A stretch of 33,826 nucleotides of DNA from Terrisporobacter mayombei. Lineage in GTDB: Bacteria > Bacillota > Clostridia > Peptostreptococcales > Peptostreptococcaceae. The translations under genes and the position numbers were made by a program. Positions 1 to 8,950 of this stretch are shown here, piece after piece. Where the stretch lies: contig NZ_JACRYU010000006.1 of NCBI RefSeq assembly GCF_014333445.1, positions 1-33,826 on the forward strand, written 5' to 3'. The stretch's first letter is position 1. Every line of letters starts with the position of its first letter. Below the pieces are notes generated by a model. It searched no databases. It was given only the letters and a program-made list of their open reading frames with translations, and had not been told where the DNA came from.

Positions 1-33
1 TATTTCTGGTGAATAGTGTACTCTTGTACTCAT
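1..33 (-). CDS. Partial ORF, possible transposase OrfA N-terminus
   Basis: Eleven codons (MSTRVHYSPEI) from an ATG with an AAGGAGG ribosome binding site about 10 nt upstream, cut off by the window edge. The residues resemble the start of IS3-type OrfA helix-turn-helix proteins. Too short for a firm assignment; the call leans on the end-like sequence just upstream. Confidence 0.4.
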   Translation of the reverse strand, partial: MSTRVHYSPEI

Positions 34-119
34 AATAAAATAACCTCCTTTAAAATCATACATATAGTATGTTTCAAAAGAGGTTGTTTTATTTATTCCC
101 GTGTAAAGGGTTCACTTCA
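1..119 (-). mobile_element. End of a probable IS3-type insertion sequence (truncated by window edge)
   Basis: On the minus strand this stretch reads: an end-like sequence starting TGAAGTGAACCC near position 119, a short leader, an AAGGAGG ribosome binding site (about 44-50), then an ATG at 33 opening a reading frame MSTRVHYSPEI that runs off the window. IS3-family elements (IS150-like group) have ends of the TGxAxTGxACCC type, and their OrfA proteins commonly begin with a similar RVxYxxE(I/V)K segment before a helix-turn-helix; that is the basis of the call. Only 11 codons are visible and the other end is outside the window, so family and boundary are inferences. It lies about 45 bp past the stop of the ABC exporter operon, where no hairpin terminator is visible. 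Confidence 0.45.
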
Positions 120-163
120 CATAATATAGTCAAGGTGTTTTATTTTATTCTTTATATTTATTT

Positions 164-2005
164 CTAAATAGCTTCTTTATCCGCAAATTGAGAATTGTAT
201 AGATTTGCATAGAAACCACCTTTAGATAATAACTCTTCATGATTTCCTTGTTCTATTATATCTCCATCACTCATTACTAATATTAAATCTGCATTTTTTA
301 TTGTCGATAACCTATGTGCAATTATAAAGCTTGTTCTTCCTTCCATAAGATTATCCATAGCTTTTTGAATTAATAATTCTGTTCTTGTATCTACAGAACT
401 TGTAGCTTCATCTAATATTAATATTTTAGGATCAGCCAATATAGCACGAGCTATTGTTAATAACTGTTTTTGCCCTTGTGATATATTACTAGACTCTTCA
501 TTTAGTAACATATTATATCCATCTGGTAGTGTTTTTATGAAATGATGAACATGAGCGGCTTTTGCAGCCTCTATTACCTCTTCATCACTTGCATCTAATC
601 TACCATATCTAATATTTTCTTTTATTGAACCACTAAATAACCATGTATCTTGAAGAACCATACCAAATAATTCTCTTAATTCACTTCTATTAAAATCTTT
701 TACATTATGCCCATCAACAAGGATTCTTCCAGAATTTACATCATAGAATCTCATTAATAATTTTATCATAGTTGATTTTCCAGCACCTGTTGGTCCAACT
801 ATTGCAACTTTTTGTCCTGGTTTAACATGAGCAGTAAAATCTTTTATTATAGTTCTATCTTCATTATATCCAAATTTAACATGCTCAAAATCAATTCTTC
901 CTTCTAATCCTTCTATGCTAACTGGATTTTCAATAGTTACATCTTCTTCCTCTTCATTTAAGAATTCAAATACTCTTTCAGCCGCTGCTGCTGTAGATTG
1001 TAATTGATTTGATATTTGAGCCATTTGAGAAATAGGCTGGTTGAAGCTTCTTACATATTGAATAAATGATTGTATATCTCCAACTTCTATTTTATTTTTT
1101 ATAACTAAATATCCGCCAAGAATTGAAACAACTACATAACTTAAGTTTCCTACAAACATCATTAGAGGTTGCATTATCCCTGATAAAAATTGAGATTTCC
1201 ATGCTGAATCATAAAGTTTATTATTAACTTTATTAAATTCTTTTATTGAATCTTCTTCCCCATTAAATGCTTGAACTATGTTATGTCCTCCATATAATTC
1301 TTCAACTTGGCCATTTACTTCTCCTAAATATTCTTGTTGTGCTTTAAAATATTTTTGAGATTTTTTTACTACTAACGATATTAATAATAAGGATATTGGT
1401 ATTACTATTAAAGCACTTAAAGTCATAACCACACTTATAGATAACATCATTATTAATACACCTATTATTGTAGTAAAAGATGTTATTATTTGAGTTAAAC
1501 TTTGATTTAAACCTTGTGCTAAAGTATCTATATCATTAGTAAATCTTGATAATACTTCACCATGTGTTCTAGTATCAAAATACTTCATTGGTAATCTATT
1601 TATTTTTTTAGAAAGTTCATCTCTTAATTTGTAAGCTACTTTTTGTGCTATTCCACTCATAACAAAGCCTTGTATAAATGAGAATACAGTACTTAAAGCA
1701 TATAATGCAACTAGAGAAAGTAATATATTCTTTATTGCATCAAAATCTATTCCATTACCCTCACCTGAAACTTTACTTATTAACCCATTAAATATTTCTG
1801 TAGTAGCTTTTCCTAGTATTTTAGGTCCTATTACTGAAAATGCAACACTACCTATTGCAAATATTAAAACAAGTATTATTGATAATTTATATTTAGCTAA
1901 ATAAGAAATTAAAGTTTTCATAGTTCCTTTAAAATCTTTTGCCTTTTCTCCTGGACCTTTCATTCCATGCCCCATAGGTCCTTTCATTCCTTTAGGTCTA
2001 CTCAT
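164..2005 (-). CDS. ABC exporter half-transporter, canonical-ATPase subunit (MdlB-like)
   Basis: Fused membrane and nucleotide-binding half of a multidrug-type ABC exporter, 613 aa. A Gly/Met/Lys-rich cytoplasmic tail (1-30) precedes a six-helix transmembrane domain (about 35-330) and an ATPase domain: Walker A GPTGAGKST at 404-412, Q-loop Q452, signature NISQGQ at 507-512, Walker B ending D532 with catalytic E533, and H-loop H564. Its signature is off-consensus (SQGQ instead of SGGQ) while its catalytic Glu and His are intact. It overlaps the upstream exporter gene by 8 bp, so the two are translated together and very probably form a heterodimer like BmrCD, LmrCD or TM287/288. The substrate cannot be told from sequence; the adjacent MarR regulator suggests drug or toxin efflux. 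Confidence 0.93.
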   Translation of the reverse strand: MSRPKGMKGPMGHGMKGPGEKAKDFKGTMKTLISYLAKYKLSIILVLIFAIGSVAFSVIGPKILGKATTEIFNGLISKVSGEGNGIDFDAIKNILLSLVALYALSTVFSFIQGFVMSGIAQKVAYKLRDELSKKINRLPMKYFDTRTHGEVLSRFTNDIDTLAQGLNQSLTQIITSFTTIIGVLIMMLSISVVMTLSALIVIPISLLLISLVVKKSQKYFKAQQEYLGEVNGQVEELYGGHNIVQAFNGEEDSIKEFNKVNNKLYDSAWKSQFLSGIMQPLMMFVGNLSYVVVSILGGYLVIKNKIEVGDIQSFIQYVRSFNQPISQMAQISNQLQSTAAAAERVFEFLNEEEEDVTIENPVSIEGLEGRIDFEHVKFGYNEDRTIIKDFTAHVKPGQKVAIVGPTGAGKSTMIKLLMRFYDVNSGRILVDGHNVKDFNRSELRELFGMVLQDTWLFSGSIKENIRYGRLDASDEEVIEAAKAAHVHHFIKTLPDGYNMLLNEESSNISQGQKQLLTIARAILADPKILILDEATSSVDTRTELLIQKAMDNLMEGRTSFIIAHRLSTIKNADLILVMSDGDIIEQGNHEELLSKGGFYANLYNSQFADKEAI

Positions 2006-4319
2006 TTTCTAACTCCTCCTTTGAAAGTTGTGATAATGCTATTTCCTTATAGATTTCACAATTTTTTAGAAGTTCTTTATGTGTTCCTTTGCCAACTACT
2101 CTACCTTCATCTAACACTATTATTTGATCTGCATTTATAATAGTACTTATTCTTTGAGCAACTATTAATACTGTTGCATCTTTAGTTTCTGATTTTAATG
2201 TTTTTCTAAGTTTAGCATCTGTTTTAAAATCTAGAGCAGAGAAACTATCATCAAATATAAATATTTCTGGATTTTTTGCTATTGCCCTAGCAATAGATAA
2301 TCTTTGTTTTTGACCTCCAGATACATTTGAACCGCCTTGTGATATTTCTGATTCAAAATTATTCTCTTTTTCCATTATAAAGTCTAATGACTGAGCAATT
2401 TCAGCCGCTTTACGTATTTCTTCTGATGTTGCATCTTTTTTACCATATCTTAAGTTTGAATCTATTGTTCCAGAGAATAATACTCCTTTTTGAGGAACGT
2501 ATCCTATTTTTTCTCTTAAATCATGTAACGATGCATTTTTTATATTAACTCCATCAACTAAAATTTCACCCTCAGTAACATCATGGAATCTTGGTATTAA
2601 GTTAATCACTGTTGACTTACCACTTCCTGTACTTCCAATAAATGCTGTTGTTTCTCCTGCTTTTGCAGTAAAGTTAATATTAGATAATACATCTTCATCT
2701 GCATCAGGATATTTGAATGAAACATTTTTAAATTCAACTAAACCTTTCTTATTTTCATCAAAAGTTTTAGGTGTTTTATCTTCTTTTATTACGATATCTT
2801 TTTCTAATACTTCATTTATACGTTTAGCAGATACTGCTGCTCTTGGTAATATTACTGAAATCATAGATATCATTAAGAATGACATTACTATTTGCATAGT
2901 ATATTGGATAAATGCCATCATATCACCAACTTGCATAGCGCCTGTATCAATATTTTTTGCGCCTACCCAGACAATTAAAACTGATATCAAGTTCATAACA
3001 AGCATCATACCTGGCATCATACAAGCCATCATTCTATTTACGAACATATTTACCTTAGTTAAATCTTTATTTACATTATCAAATCTTTGTTCTTCAAATC
3101 TTTCTGTACTAAAAGCACGAATAACCGGAAGCCCTGTTAGTATCTCCCTTGTAACTAGATTTAACTTATCTACTAAGTTTTGTATAATCTTAAATCTAGG
3201 CATTACTGTTGCAAATAATATAATTACAATTGTAAGTACGCCTAATATTGCCACACCTATAATCCATGTCATTGAATTATTTGTACTTAAAACCTTATAA
3301 AGTCCTCCAAGTGCCATAAATGGTGCAAAGAATACCATTCTTAAAATCATTACTGTCATCATCTGAATTTGTTGGATATCATTTGTACTACGAGTTATTA
3401 ATGATGCTGTTGAAAATTCAGTCATTTCTTTATTTGAAAATCTCATTACTTTTTCAAATGTTTTTGATCTTAATTCACGACCTAATGATGCCCCTACCCT
3501 AGAAGCTAAGAATCCTACAAATATGGCAGCAATCATACTTAAGATTGTTATACCAATCATTATAGCACCTGTATTTATTATATATTTAGTTTGCAATGAA
3601 TCTGTATCTATACCTATTTCATTGTATTCACTTTTTACAAATGAAATTGCACCTTGACTTATCATCATTTCAGGTAAATTTACAAATTGCTTATCTATTT
3701 CTTTTATCATAGTATCTTTTTGTTCTTTAGGCATAGATGTTAATATAGTCAATATGTCTTCATTTTTAAGATCCATATTCATTGAAGAATTCTGTATACC
3801 ACTTGGTAATGTATTTTCTGAATTATTTATGTTAGCTGTCATATTTTGTTGCGACATATTTTTAGCCATTTGATTTTTAATCATTTCACTTGATTCATTA
3901 TCGCTTTCTAAGCCATATACTATTAATTCTGGTTTCCCAAGTATATTATCTAATTTTTCAATAGTTTCTTTATCTTCTGTATTCAATACATATAAATCTT
4001 CATTTTCAATAGCTGGATAGTCTTCTTTATATTTATTATATTCCTCACTACTTAAAGATTTTTTACTTAATAATTTATAATTATTTAATACAGTGTCTTT
4101 ATTTTCATTATTCATAAAAATAAATAATTTTTCCATTTGCTCGGCTCTTATAACATTTGGAGCTGCATTTTCAATACCGCCTTGCTGTATACCTATATTT
4201 ATAATATTAGATGTATAAGTAGGTAAAGAAAGTTCGCAACTTGCTTGCCCTGCTAAAAGTAATATAATTAAAATAATCATAAAACTTGAATTTTTTAAGT
4301 GTTTAAATATTTTGAACAT
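1998..4319 (-). CDS. ABC exporter half-transporter, degenerate-ATPase subunit with large extracytoplasmic insert
   Basis: Partner half-exporter, 773 aa. TM1 is at about 13-33 and TM2 starts near 250; the roughly 200 residues between them are hydrophilic, Met/Asn/Glu-rich and presumably extracytoplasmic, far longer than the usual loop. The ATPase domain has Walker A GSTGSGKST (562-570), Q610, and a consensus signature VSGGQ (666-670). The residue after the Walker B Asp (D690) is D691 instead of Glu, and the H-loop residue is Q722 instead of His. Paired with its neighbour this predicts one consensus ATP site (this signature with the partner's Glu) and one degenerate site (Asp, Gln and the partner's SQGQ), the pattern of asymmetric heterodimeric exporters. 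It is second in the marR-ABC-ABC operon, 30 bp after marR. Confidence 0.93.
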   Translation of the reverse strand: MFKIFKHLKNSSFMIILIILLLAGQASCELSLPTYTSNIINIGIQQGGIENAAPNVIRAEQMEKLFIFMNNENKDTVLNNYKLLSKKSLSSEEYNKYKEDYPAIENEDLYVLNTEDKETIEKLDNILGKPELIVYGLESDNESSEMIKNQMAKNMSQQNMTANINNSENTLPSGIQNSSMNMDLKNEDILTILTSMPKEQKDTMIKEIDKQFVNLPEMMISQGAISFVKSEYNEIGIDTDSLQTKYIINTGAIMIGITILSMIAAIFVGFLASRVGASLGRELRSKTFEKVMRFSNKEMTEFSTASLITRSTNDIQQIQMMTVMILRMVFFAPFMALGGLYKVLSTNNSMTWIIGVAILGVLTIVIILFATVMPRFKIIQNLVDKLNLVTREILTGLPVIRAFSTERFEEQRFDNVNKDLTKVNMFVNRMMACMMPGMMLVMNLISVLIVWVGAKNIDTGAMQVGDMMAFIQYTMQIVMSFLMISMISVILPRAAVSAKRINEVLEKDIVIKEDKTPKTFDENKKGLVEFKNVSFKYPDADEDVLSNINFTAKAGETTAFIGSTGSGKSTVINLIPRFHDVTEGEILVDGVNIKNASLHDLREKIGYVPQKGVLFSGTIDSNLRYGKKDATSEEIRKAAEIAQSLDFIMEKENNFESEISQGGSNVSGGQKQRLSIARAIAKNPEIFIFDDSFSALDFKTDAKLRKTLKSETKDATVLIVAQRISTIINADQIIVLDEGRVVGKGTHKELLKNCEIYKEIALSQLSKEELENE

Positions 4320-4349
4320 CTTCTCTCCCTTTCCTTTGATATAATTATT

Positions 4350-4838
4350 TTACTTTTCTGACTGCATTTCTTCGATTACATCATATAATTTGCCAAGTAA
4401 GCGAATTAAATTATCTGTATCCTCTTCCCCCATCTTTTCAATAACTTTACATATGAAGTTATTGAATTTTTTAATTTCTTCTTCTAGATACTCTTTCCCT
4501 TCATCAGTAACTCTTACATATACAACTCTTCTATCATTTTTATTTGAACATCTTTCAATGTATCCATTTTCTTCTAGAGCATTCAGCATTTTAGATGTTG
4601 CTGGTTTAGTTATACATAATATTTTTGTTAAATCAGAAGTTTTCATCCCACAATAGTTTTCATCGTTTGAATTTTGTTGGCAATTATCCATTATAGTTTT
4701 AATTGTCATTATCATTCCTATATGGAATTCTTGAGATTTTTTACTTTTATGAGCCAATTTTTTAATTTTCCCTATTGAATTTAAGAACGCTTTTGATTTT
4801 TCCTGTAACTCACTCATTATTTCATCCCTTTCAACCAA
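4350..4838 (-). CDS. MarR-family transcriptional regulator
   Basis: 162-aa winged-helix regulator. The middle of the protein carries the MarR recognition segment (MKTSDLTKILCITKPATSKMLNALEENGYIER) and the wing (NKNDRRVVYVRVTDEGKEYLEEE), with helical dimerisation segments at both ends. It is the first gene of the operon with the two ABC half-exporters, so it most likely represses its own operon and is released by a ligand the exporter removes; that role is inferred from family and position. A perfect inverted repeat just upstream (4857-4883) is a candidate operator. The start is preceded by GAAAGGG about 8 nt upstream. Confidence 0.9.
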   Translation of the reverse strand: MVERDEIMSELQEKSKAFLNSIGKIKKLAHKSKKSQEFHIGMIMTIKTIMDNCQQNSNDENYCGMKTSDLTKILCITKPATSKMLNALEENGYIERCSNKNDRRVVYVRVTDEGKEYLEEEIKKFNNFICKVIEKMGEEDTDNLIRLLGKLYDVIEEMQSEK

Positions 4839-4856
4839 ACAATTTAATTTACCAAG

Positions 4857-4883
4857 ATAATAGTTTCATCTTGCAACTATTAT
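4857..4883. promoter_or_regulatory. Inverted repeat upstream of marR, candidate MarR operator
   Basis: Arms ATAATAGTT (4857-4865) and AACTATTAT (4875-4883) are perfect reverse complements with a 9-bp spacer, starting 19 bp before the marR start codon. The symmetric site, size and place fit a MarR-family operator overlapping the leader or promoter. Binding is inferred. Confidence 0.5.
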
Positions 4884-5034
4884 TTTAGTTAACTTTTTGT
4901 ATTAAGTCAAGTTTTTTAATTTTTAATATTTTTTCTTTAAAATAAGTATTATATGTTGTTAATTTAATATTTTATGATAATATTTATAATTATTTATATT
5001 TTTTACAAAGCATATAATTTATGAATCCAATAAT

Positions 5035-5068
5035 ATAAAAAATGGGGTTATCTAAAAAGATAACCCCA
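5035..5068 (-). terminator. Rho-independent terminator of the lysozyme gene
   Basis: Perfect 11-bp stem TGGGGTTATCT / AGATAACCCCA with an AAAA loop. On the minus strand it is followed by a run of six T residues, about 40 bp after the lysozyme stop codon. Confidence 0.9.
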
Positions 5069-5106
5069 CTTAATAAAGTATTAAAAATATTATAGGTCAA
5101 TACTTA

Positions 5107-6447
5107 CTATATTTTCAAAACTTGATTATTATGAATTAAATCAGAACTTATAACATCATTATCTTTCATCAATTCTCCTAATTTTTTATCAAATTTATTG
5201 GCCACAGATGTCAATGTATCTCCATTCTGAACTACATAAAGCCCTTTAAACTTTTTATCATCATCTCTATATATTCTTGAACTTTCTATCTTTAGAACTT
5301 GACCCGGATATATTAAGTTAATATCTTGTATATTATTAATTTCAGCTAATCTATCTACTGAAATATCAAACTTTCTTGATATACTTGTTAGCGTATCTCC
5401 TCTTTGTACAATATAAGTTTTTGTATATTGTCTTGCTGATGAGGATTTTGAATCTTCATTTCCTACTGTAGGAATTTTTAGAATCTCACCAGGATATATT
5501 AAATTTGGATTAGCAATATCATTTAATTCAACTAAATCATTTACTGTTGTATCAAATCTTCTTGCTATAAATGATAATGTATCTCCTAATCTAACAATAT
5601 AAGTGCTTGAGAATTCCATCTTATCTCTATTCACTATATTCCTATTATTTTCAGGATATATCTTAAGAACTTCACCGGGATATATTAAGTTTGGATTTGA
5701 TAATCCATTGATGCTTGCTAAATTTTCAACTGTAACTCCATATCTTGTAGCTATTGAACTCAATGTATCTCCAGATTGTACTGTATAATATATAACTTTA
5801 TTATTATCTGACTCTTGTCTTCTTTCTCCTGGTATATCAGCTCTATCATTTAAAAACATTTCATCATAGAATATGTCTAAGTCCACATTAGCACTGATAC
5901 CTGATACTCTTCCTGTATCTGAATATTGCCAACCTGCATAACTATTACCCCAAATTTGATTTGGTAATGGTCCTCCTTCTCTAAGTTGAGCTATCCATAA
6001 TGGATAATCAGAAATACCTAAGCCATTGTATAGATTATGTTCGGCAAAATATGCGTAAGTATAAACAGCTGTGTCAAGACCACTATATGACTTTACTTCT
6101 TCTAAAAACTCAACAGCTCGTCTAGTTAATTCATAATTACTTAGTCCACCTGTTTGCTCCAAGTCTAGAACTAATTTGCAGTCTGAATGAAGTCCTCTTA
6201 TAGTATCTACAAAATATCTAGCTTGTTGAGCTGGAGTTCCTGAAGAATTAGGATTAAAAAAGTGATAAAACCCTACTTTTAATCCATTTTCTGTTGCACC
6301 ATCATAAAATTCTTGCAAATATGGATCTCTGTAAAATGTTCCTTCTGAAGCCTGTATTATTACAACCTCAACACCACTATCAGCTACAGCTCTCCAATTT
6401 ATTCTTCCAGACCAATTACTAACATCTATTCCTCTATAACTCGCCAT
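5107..6447 (-). CDS. GH25 lysozyme with four LysM repeats
   Basis: 446-aa muramidase. The N-terminal glycoside hydrolase 25 domain (about 4-195) has the GIDVSNW strand with D8 and the catalytic pair D95/E97 in LVLDLEQTG, so it should cleave the MurNAc-GlcNAc bond of peptidoglycan. Four LysM peptidoglycan-binding repeats follow at about 220-263, 283-325, 344-387 and 403-446, joined by polar linkers; the first three share an INLIYPG / PNLIYPG core and the last is divergent (SDLIHNN). No signal peptide or membrane anchor is visible, so export would need lysis, a non-classical route or mother-cell expression. No holin, phage gene or sporulation gene is adjacent; the gene stands alone with its own terminator. 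The start has AGGAGG 6-7 nt upstream. Confidence 0.93.
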   Translation of the reverse strand: MASYRGIDVSNWSGRINWRAVADSGVEVVIIQASEGTFYRDPYLQEFYDGATENGLKVGFYHFFNPNSSGTPAQQARYFVDTIRGLHSDCKLVLDLEQTGGLSNYELTRRAVEFLEEVKSYSGLDTAVYTYAYFAEHNLYNGLGISDYPLWIAQLREGGPLPNQIWGNSYAGWQYSDTGRVSGISANVDLDIFYDEMFLNDRADIPGERRQESDNNKVIYYTVQSGDTLSSIATRYGVTVENLASINGLSNPNLIYPGEVLKIYPENNRNIVNRDKMEFSSTYIVRLGDTLSFIARRFDTTVNDLVELNDIANPNLIYPGEILKIPTVGNEDSKSSSARQYTKTYIVQRGDTLTSISRKFDISVDRLAEINNIQDINLIYPGQVLKIESSRIYRDDDKKFKGLYVVQNGDTLTSVANKFDKKLGELMKDNDVISSDLIHNNQVLKI

Positions 6448-6473
6448 AAAATTCCTCCTATTTTCTTATATGT

Positions 6474-6500
6474 GACATTACATAATGTCTATTTATTATA
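6474..6500 (-). promoter_or_regulatory. -10 box and palindrome in the lysozyme leader
   Basis: A TATAAT at 6495-6500 on the minus strand is followed 5 bp downstream by the palindrome GACATTA-CA-TAATGTC (6474-6489; 7-bp arms), just before the AGGAGG ribosome binding site. A good -35 is not evident. The palindrome sits where a repressor could block the start of transcription; its regulator is unknown. Confidence 0.4.
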
Positions 6501-6739
6501 TGGTTTATATTTTATATCTGTGTCATATTTTGTATTTTTTTCATATTTTATAATCAGTACTACAATACTGCACTTATTAGTTCTAAGTTATAGAAATATT
6601 AATATTTAAAATATAATTATTCCTTAATTTATATCCGATATTAGAATTACATAATTTGGTAATTTTTTAACATATTCAAACTTACAATGATATAATAATA
6701 TTAGATAGATATATATATATAAGGGTGGGTTGATGAATT

Positions 6740-7465
6740 ATGAAATTTGATTGTTTTTATTATCCTGTTTTAAATGATAAGGGCGATGTTGTAAAATCTA
6801 ATAGCTATATCAAAGACTTTAACTTTGGTGATAAGGTTCCTACAAAGACATTATATTATAATTACAATTCAAGCTTTGTTATATTTCAAAATAGCAAATT
6901 ATTTATTGTAGAAGATGGAATTCTAAAAAATGAAGCTAATATGGATGACTTAAAATTTCCATTAGAAATTGTTTTTAATCAAGGAACCCAATTAATGGTT
7001 AGAAAAAAATCAGAATTATCTTCTATAAGACTCTTACTATCTGGATACTACGAAGAAGAAAAAAAACTTGGATCTCTATTCTTTTTATATGAAGTCTATA
7101 CTAGAAGAATAAGAGATGCTCAGTATAAAGTAATGAATTATTTAACTAACTCTGCAAGAAATGTTGAATATCTAAATGAAGAAATTCATAATGCAACTAA
7201 GCATTTATTAGATGATTTAAAAATAATTCAGAAAAAATTTATTGAATTATGTGACTCAAATCCTGATTTAATAAATTCATATTTAGAATATATGAATTTT
7301 AATGATGAAGAAGACATGTTTGAAATTGGTATAAATAAATATTTTGAAGAAAATACAGAGCAATACAATGAATACAAAAAAAATGTTCTAATATATAATC
7401 GTCGACTTATTTATCCAAAATTTAAATTGGAACATCTTATAAGTACTATAAACAGTTATAAGTAA
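6740..7465 (+). CDS. Protein of unknown function, 241 aa
   Basis: I do not recognise this family. It has no signal peptide, membrane segment or Cys-rich motif. The first ~105 residues look like mixed beta strands (FDCFYYPVLNDKGDVV, SFVIFQNSKLFIVEDG, PLEIVFNQGTQLMVRK). From about 110 on it is mostly charged helix (residues ~110-185 and 195-240), compatible with a coiled coil or helical bundle. It is a single-gene unit, divergent from the lysozyme gene (293 bp apart) and closed by a strong terminator. The ribosome binding site is weak: GGTGGG lies some 13 nt upstream. Confidence 0.75.
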   Translation: MKFDCFYYPVLNDKGDVVKSNSYIKDFNFGDKVPTKTLYYNYNSSFVIFQNSKLFIVEDGILKNEANMDDLKFPLEIVFNQGTQLMVRKKSELSSIRLLLSGYYEEEKKLGSLFFLYEVYTRRIRDAQYKVMNYLTNSARNVEYLNEEIHNATKHLLDDLKIIQKKFIELCDSNPDLINSYLEYMNFNDEEDMFEIGINKYFEENTEQYNEYKKNVLIYNRRLIYPKFKLEHLISTINSYK

Positions 7466-7475
7466 ATTTTTAATA

Positions 7476-7510
7476 AAAACCCAGTTAAACCAATTTAACT
7501 GGTTTTTTTA
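7476..7510 (+). terminator. Rho-independent terminator
   Basis: Stem CCAGTTAAA (7481-7489) / TTTAACTGG (7494-7502) with a CCAA loop, flanked by an A run on the left and seven T residues on the right. It ends the 241-aa unknown gene. Confidence 0.9.
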
Positions 7511-7559
7511 TTTTTATACATATCTTATAATAGAGATTATCCTAATTTATTTTAGGGTA

Positions 7560-7584
7560 TTATCATAATGATAAAAAGTATAAT
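7560..7584 (+). promoter_or_regulatory. Palindrome and -10 box upstream of the CoA-disulfide-reductase-like gene (PerR/Fur-box-like)
   Basis: TTATCAT-A-ATGATAA (7560-7574) is a perfect 7-1-7 palindrome. It matches the PerR consensus TTATAATNATTATAA at all but one symmetric pair of positions. A TATAAT -10 candidate follows at 7579-7584, and the start codon at 7603 has AAAGGAG upstream. A site overlapping the spacer would fit repression by a Fur/PerR-family protein and agrees with a thiol/oxidative-stress role for the downstream genes. The identity of the regulator is inferred. Confidence 0.4.
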
Positions 7585-7602
7585 CATTTAAAGGAGAATA
7601 AA

Positions 7603-8934
7603 ATGAGAGTTGTTATAATAGGTGCTGTAGCTGCTGGTATGTCTGCTGCTGCAAAATTAAAAAGAATGAAACCTGACTACGAAGTTGTAGTCTATGAAAA
7701 AACAGATATAGTATCTTTTGGAGCATGTGGGCTTCCTTATTATGTAGGAGGATTTTTCAATGATTCAAATATGATGATAGCAAGAGAAAAATCAAAATTT
7801 ATAGAATCTGGAATAGATTTAAAAACTCTTATGGAAGTTATTGATGTTGATACTAATAACAAAAAGTTAAAAATCAAAGATATTCAAAGTGGAAGTGTCT
7901 TTGAAGACAATTATGATAAACTAATGATTGCTACTGGTGCTAGTAGTATAACGCCTTCTTTTGATAAAAAATTTCAAAATGTCACTACTTTAAAAGATAT
8001 GAGTGATGGCATCAAATTAAGAGAATTAATTAGTAAAGAAGAAAATAAAAATATAGTTATTATTGGTGCTGGATTTATAGGAATAGAAACTATAGAAGCA
8101 GCTAAAAAATTAAATAAAAATATTCATCTTATAGATAGAAACAATAGAATTTTAAGTAAAGTCTTCGATGAAGAAATCACTACGTTATTAGAAGATGAAC
8201 TAAGAAATAATAATATTAATCTACATCTTGGTGAAAATATCCAAGAATATATCGGCGAAGATAAAATTGAAAAAATAATAACTGATAAAGATGAAATAGA
8301 GCCTGATTTAGTAGTTGTTGCAATTGGTGTTAGACCAAACACTTCATTCTTAAAAAATACTGATATAGAAATGTTACCTAATGGTGCCATAATAGTTGAT
8401 GAATATGGTAGAACGTCTGTTGAAGATGTATATTCGGCTGGTGACTGTGCAACTATAAAAAACATACTTACTAATGAAGATATGTATGTTCCTTTAGCTA
8501 CCGGTGCTAATAAATTAGGTAGAATCGTTGGAGAAAATTTAGGTGGAATCAACTCATCTTTCCCAGGTTCTTTAGCTTCAAGTTGTATTAAGGTTTTAGA
8601 TATGGAAGCTGCTGCTACTGGTATTACAGAAGAAAAAGCTAAATCTCTGAATCTTAATTATAAGGCTAAGTTTGTAAGTGGATTTAATCAAACTCACTAT
8701 TATCCAGGAAGAGAAAAATTATCAATAAAATTAATTTATGATGCAAATACTAAGGTTATTCTTGGTGGTCAAGTTGCAGGGTATAAGGATGCAGTCCAAA
8801 GGGCTAATGTAATTGCTACAGCAATAACCACAAAAATGACAACAGATCAATTAGGTATGTTAGATTTATGTTATGCACCTCCATTTGCTACTACATGGGA
8901 TATTTTAAATATTGCAGGAAACGTAAGCAAATAA
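7603..8934 (+). CDS. CoA-disulfide reductase / NADH oxidase-like FAD-dependent oxidoreductase
   Basis: 443-aa flavoprotein of the pyridine nucleotide-disulfide reductase superfamily. The N-terminal FAD-binding fold is GAVAAGMSAA (7-16), followed by the single redox cysteine C42 in SFGACGLPYY, the arrangement of CoA-disulfide reductases and NADH oxidases/peroxidases. A second Rossmann fold with VIIGAGFIGIE (about 153-163) binds NAD(P)H, the second FAD motif is VYSAGDCA, and a C-terminal dimerisation domain contains the HYYPG segment. Likely reactions are NAD(P)H-dependent reduction of CoA disulfide, persulfides, or O2/H2O2; sequence alone does not separate these. It is followed after 16 bp by a thioredoxin-like gene, probably co-transcribed, which supports a thiol-redox role. 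Confidence 0.88.
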   Translation: MRVVIIGAVAAGMSAAAKLKRMKPDYEVVVYEKTDIVSFGACGLPYYVGGFFNDSNMMIAREKSKFIESGIDLKTLMEVIDVDTNNKKLKIKDIQSGSVFEDNYDKLMIATGASSITPSFDKKFQNVTTLKDMSDGIKLRELISKEENKNIVIIGAGFIGIETIEAAKKLNKNIHLIDRNNRILSKVFDEEITTLLEDELRNNNINLHLGENIQEYIGEDKIEKIITDKDEIEPDLVVVAIGVRPNTSFLKNTDIEMLPNGAIIVDEYGRTSVEDVYSAGDCATIKNILTNEDMYVPLATGANKLGRIVGENLGGINSSFPGSLASSCIKVLDMEAAATGITEEKAKSLNLNYKAKFVSGFNQTHYYPGREKLSIKLIYDANTKVILGGQVAGYKDAVQRANVIATAITTKMTTDQLGMLDLCYAPPFATTWDILNIAGNVSK

Positions 8935-8950
8935 TCTATGAGGAAGATTT

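Noticed and set aside
2713..3502. Plus-strand open frames opposite the upstream ABC exporter gene (195 and 60 codons)
   Set aside because: They are antisense shadows of a well-supported exporter; no ribosome binding site or protein-like motif, and composition mirrors the membrane domain on the other strand.
5107..6447. Lysozyme as part of a prophage lysis cassette
   Set aside because: No holin, tail or other phage gene adjoins it; the neighbours are ordinary chromosomal genes.
8124..8552. Minus-strand 142-codon open frame inside the CoA-disulfide-reductase-like gene
   Set aside because: It lies wholly opposite conserved flavoprotein motifs and is rich in Ser/Ile/Leu as expected of an antisense frame.
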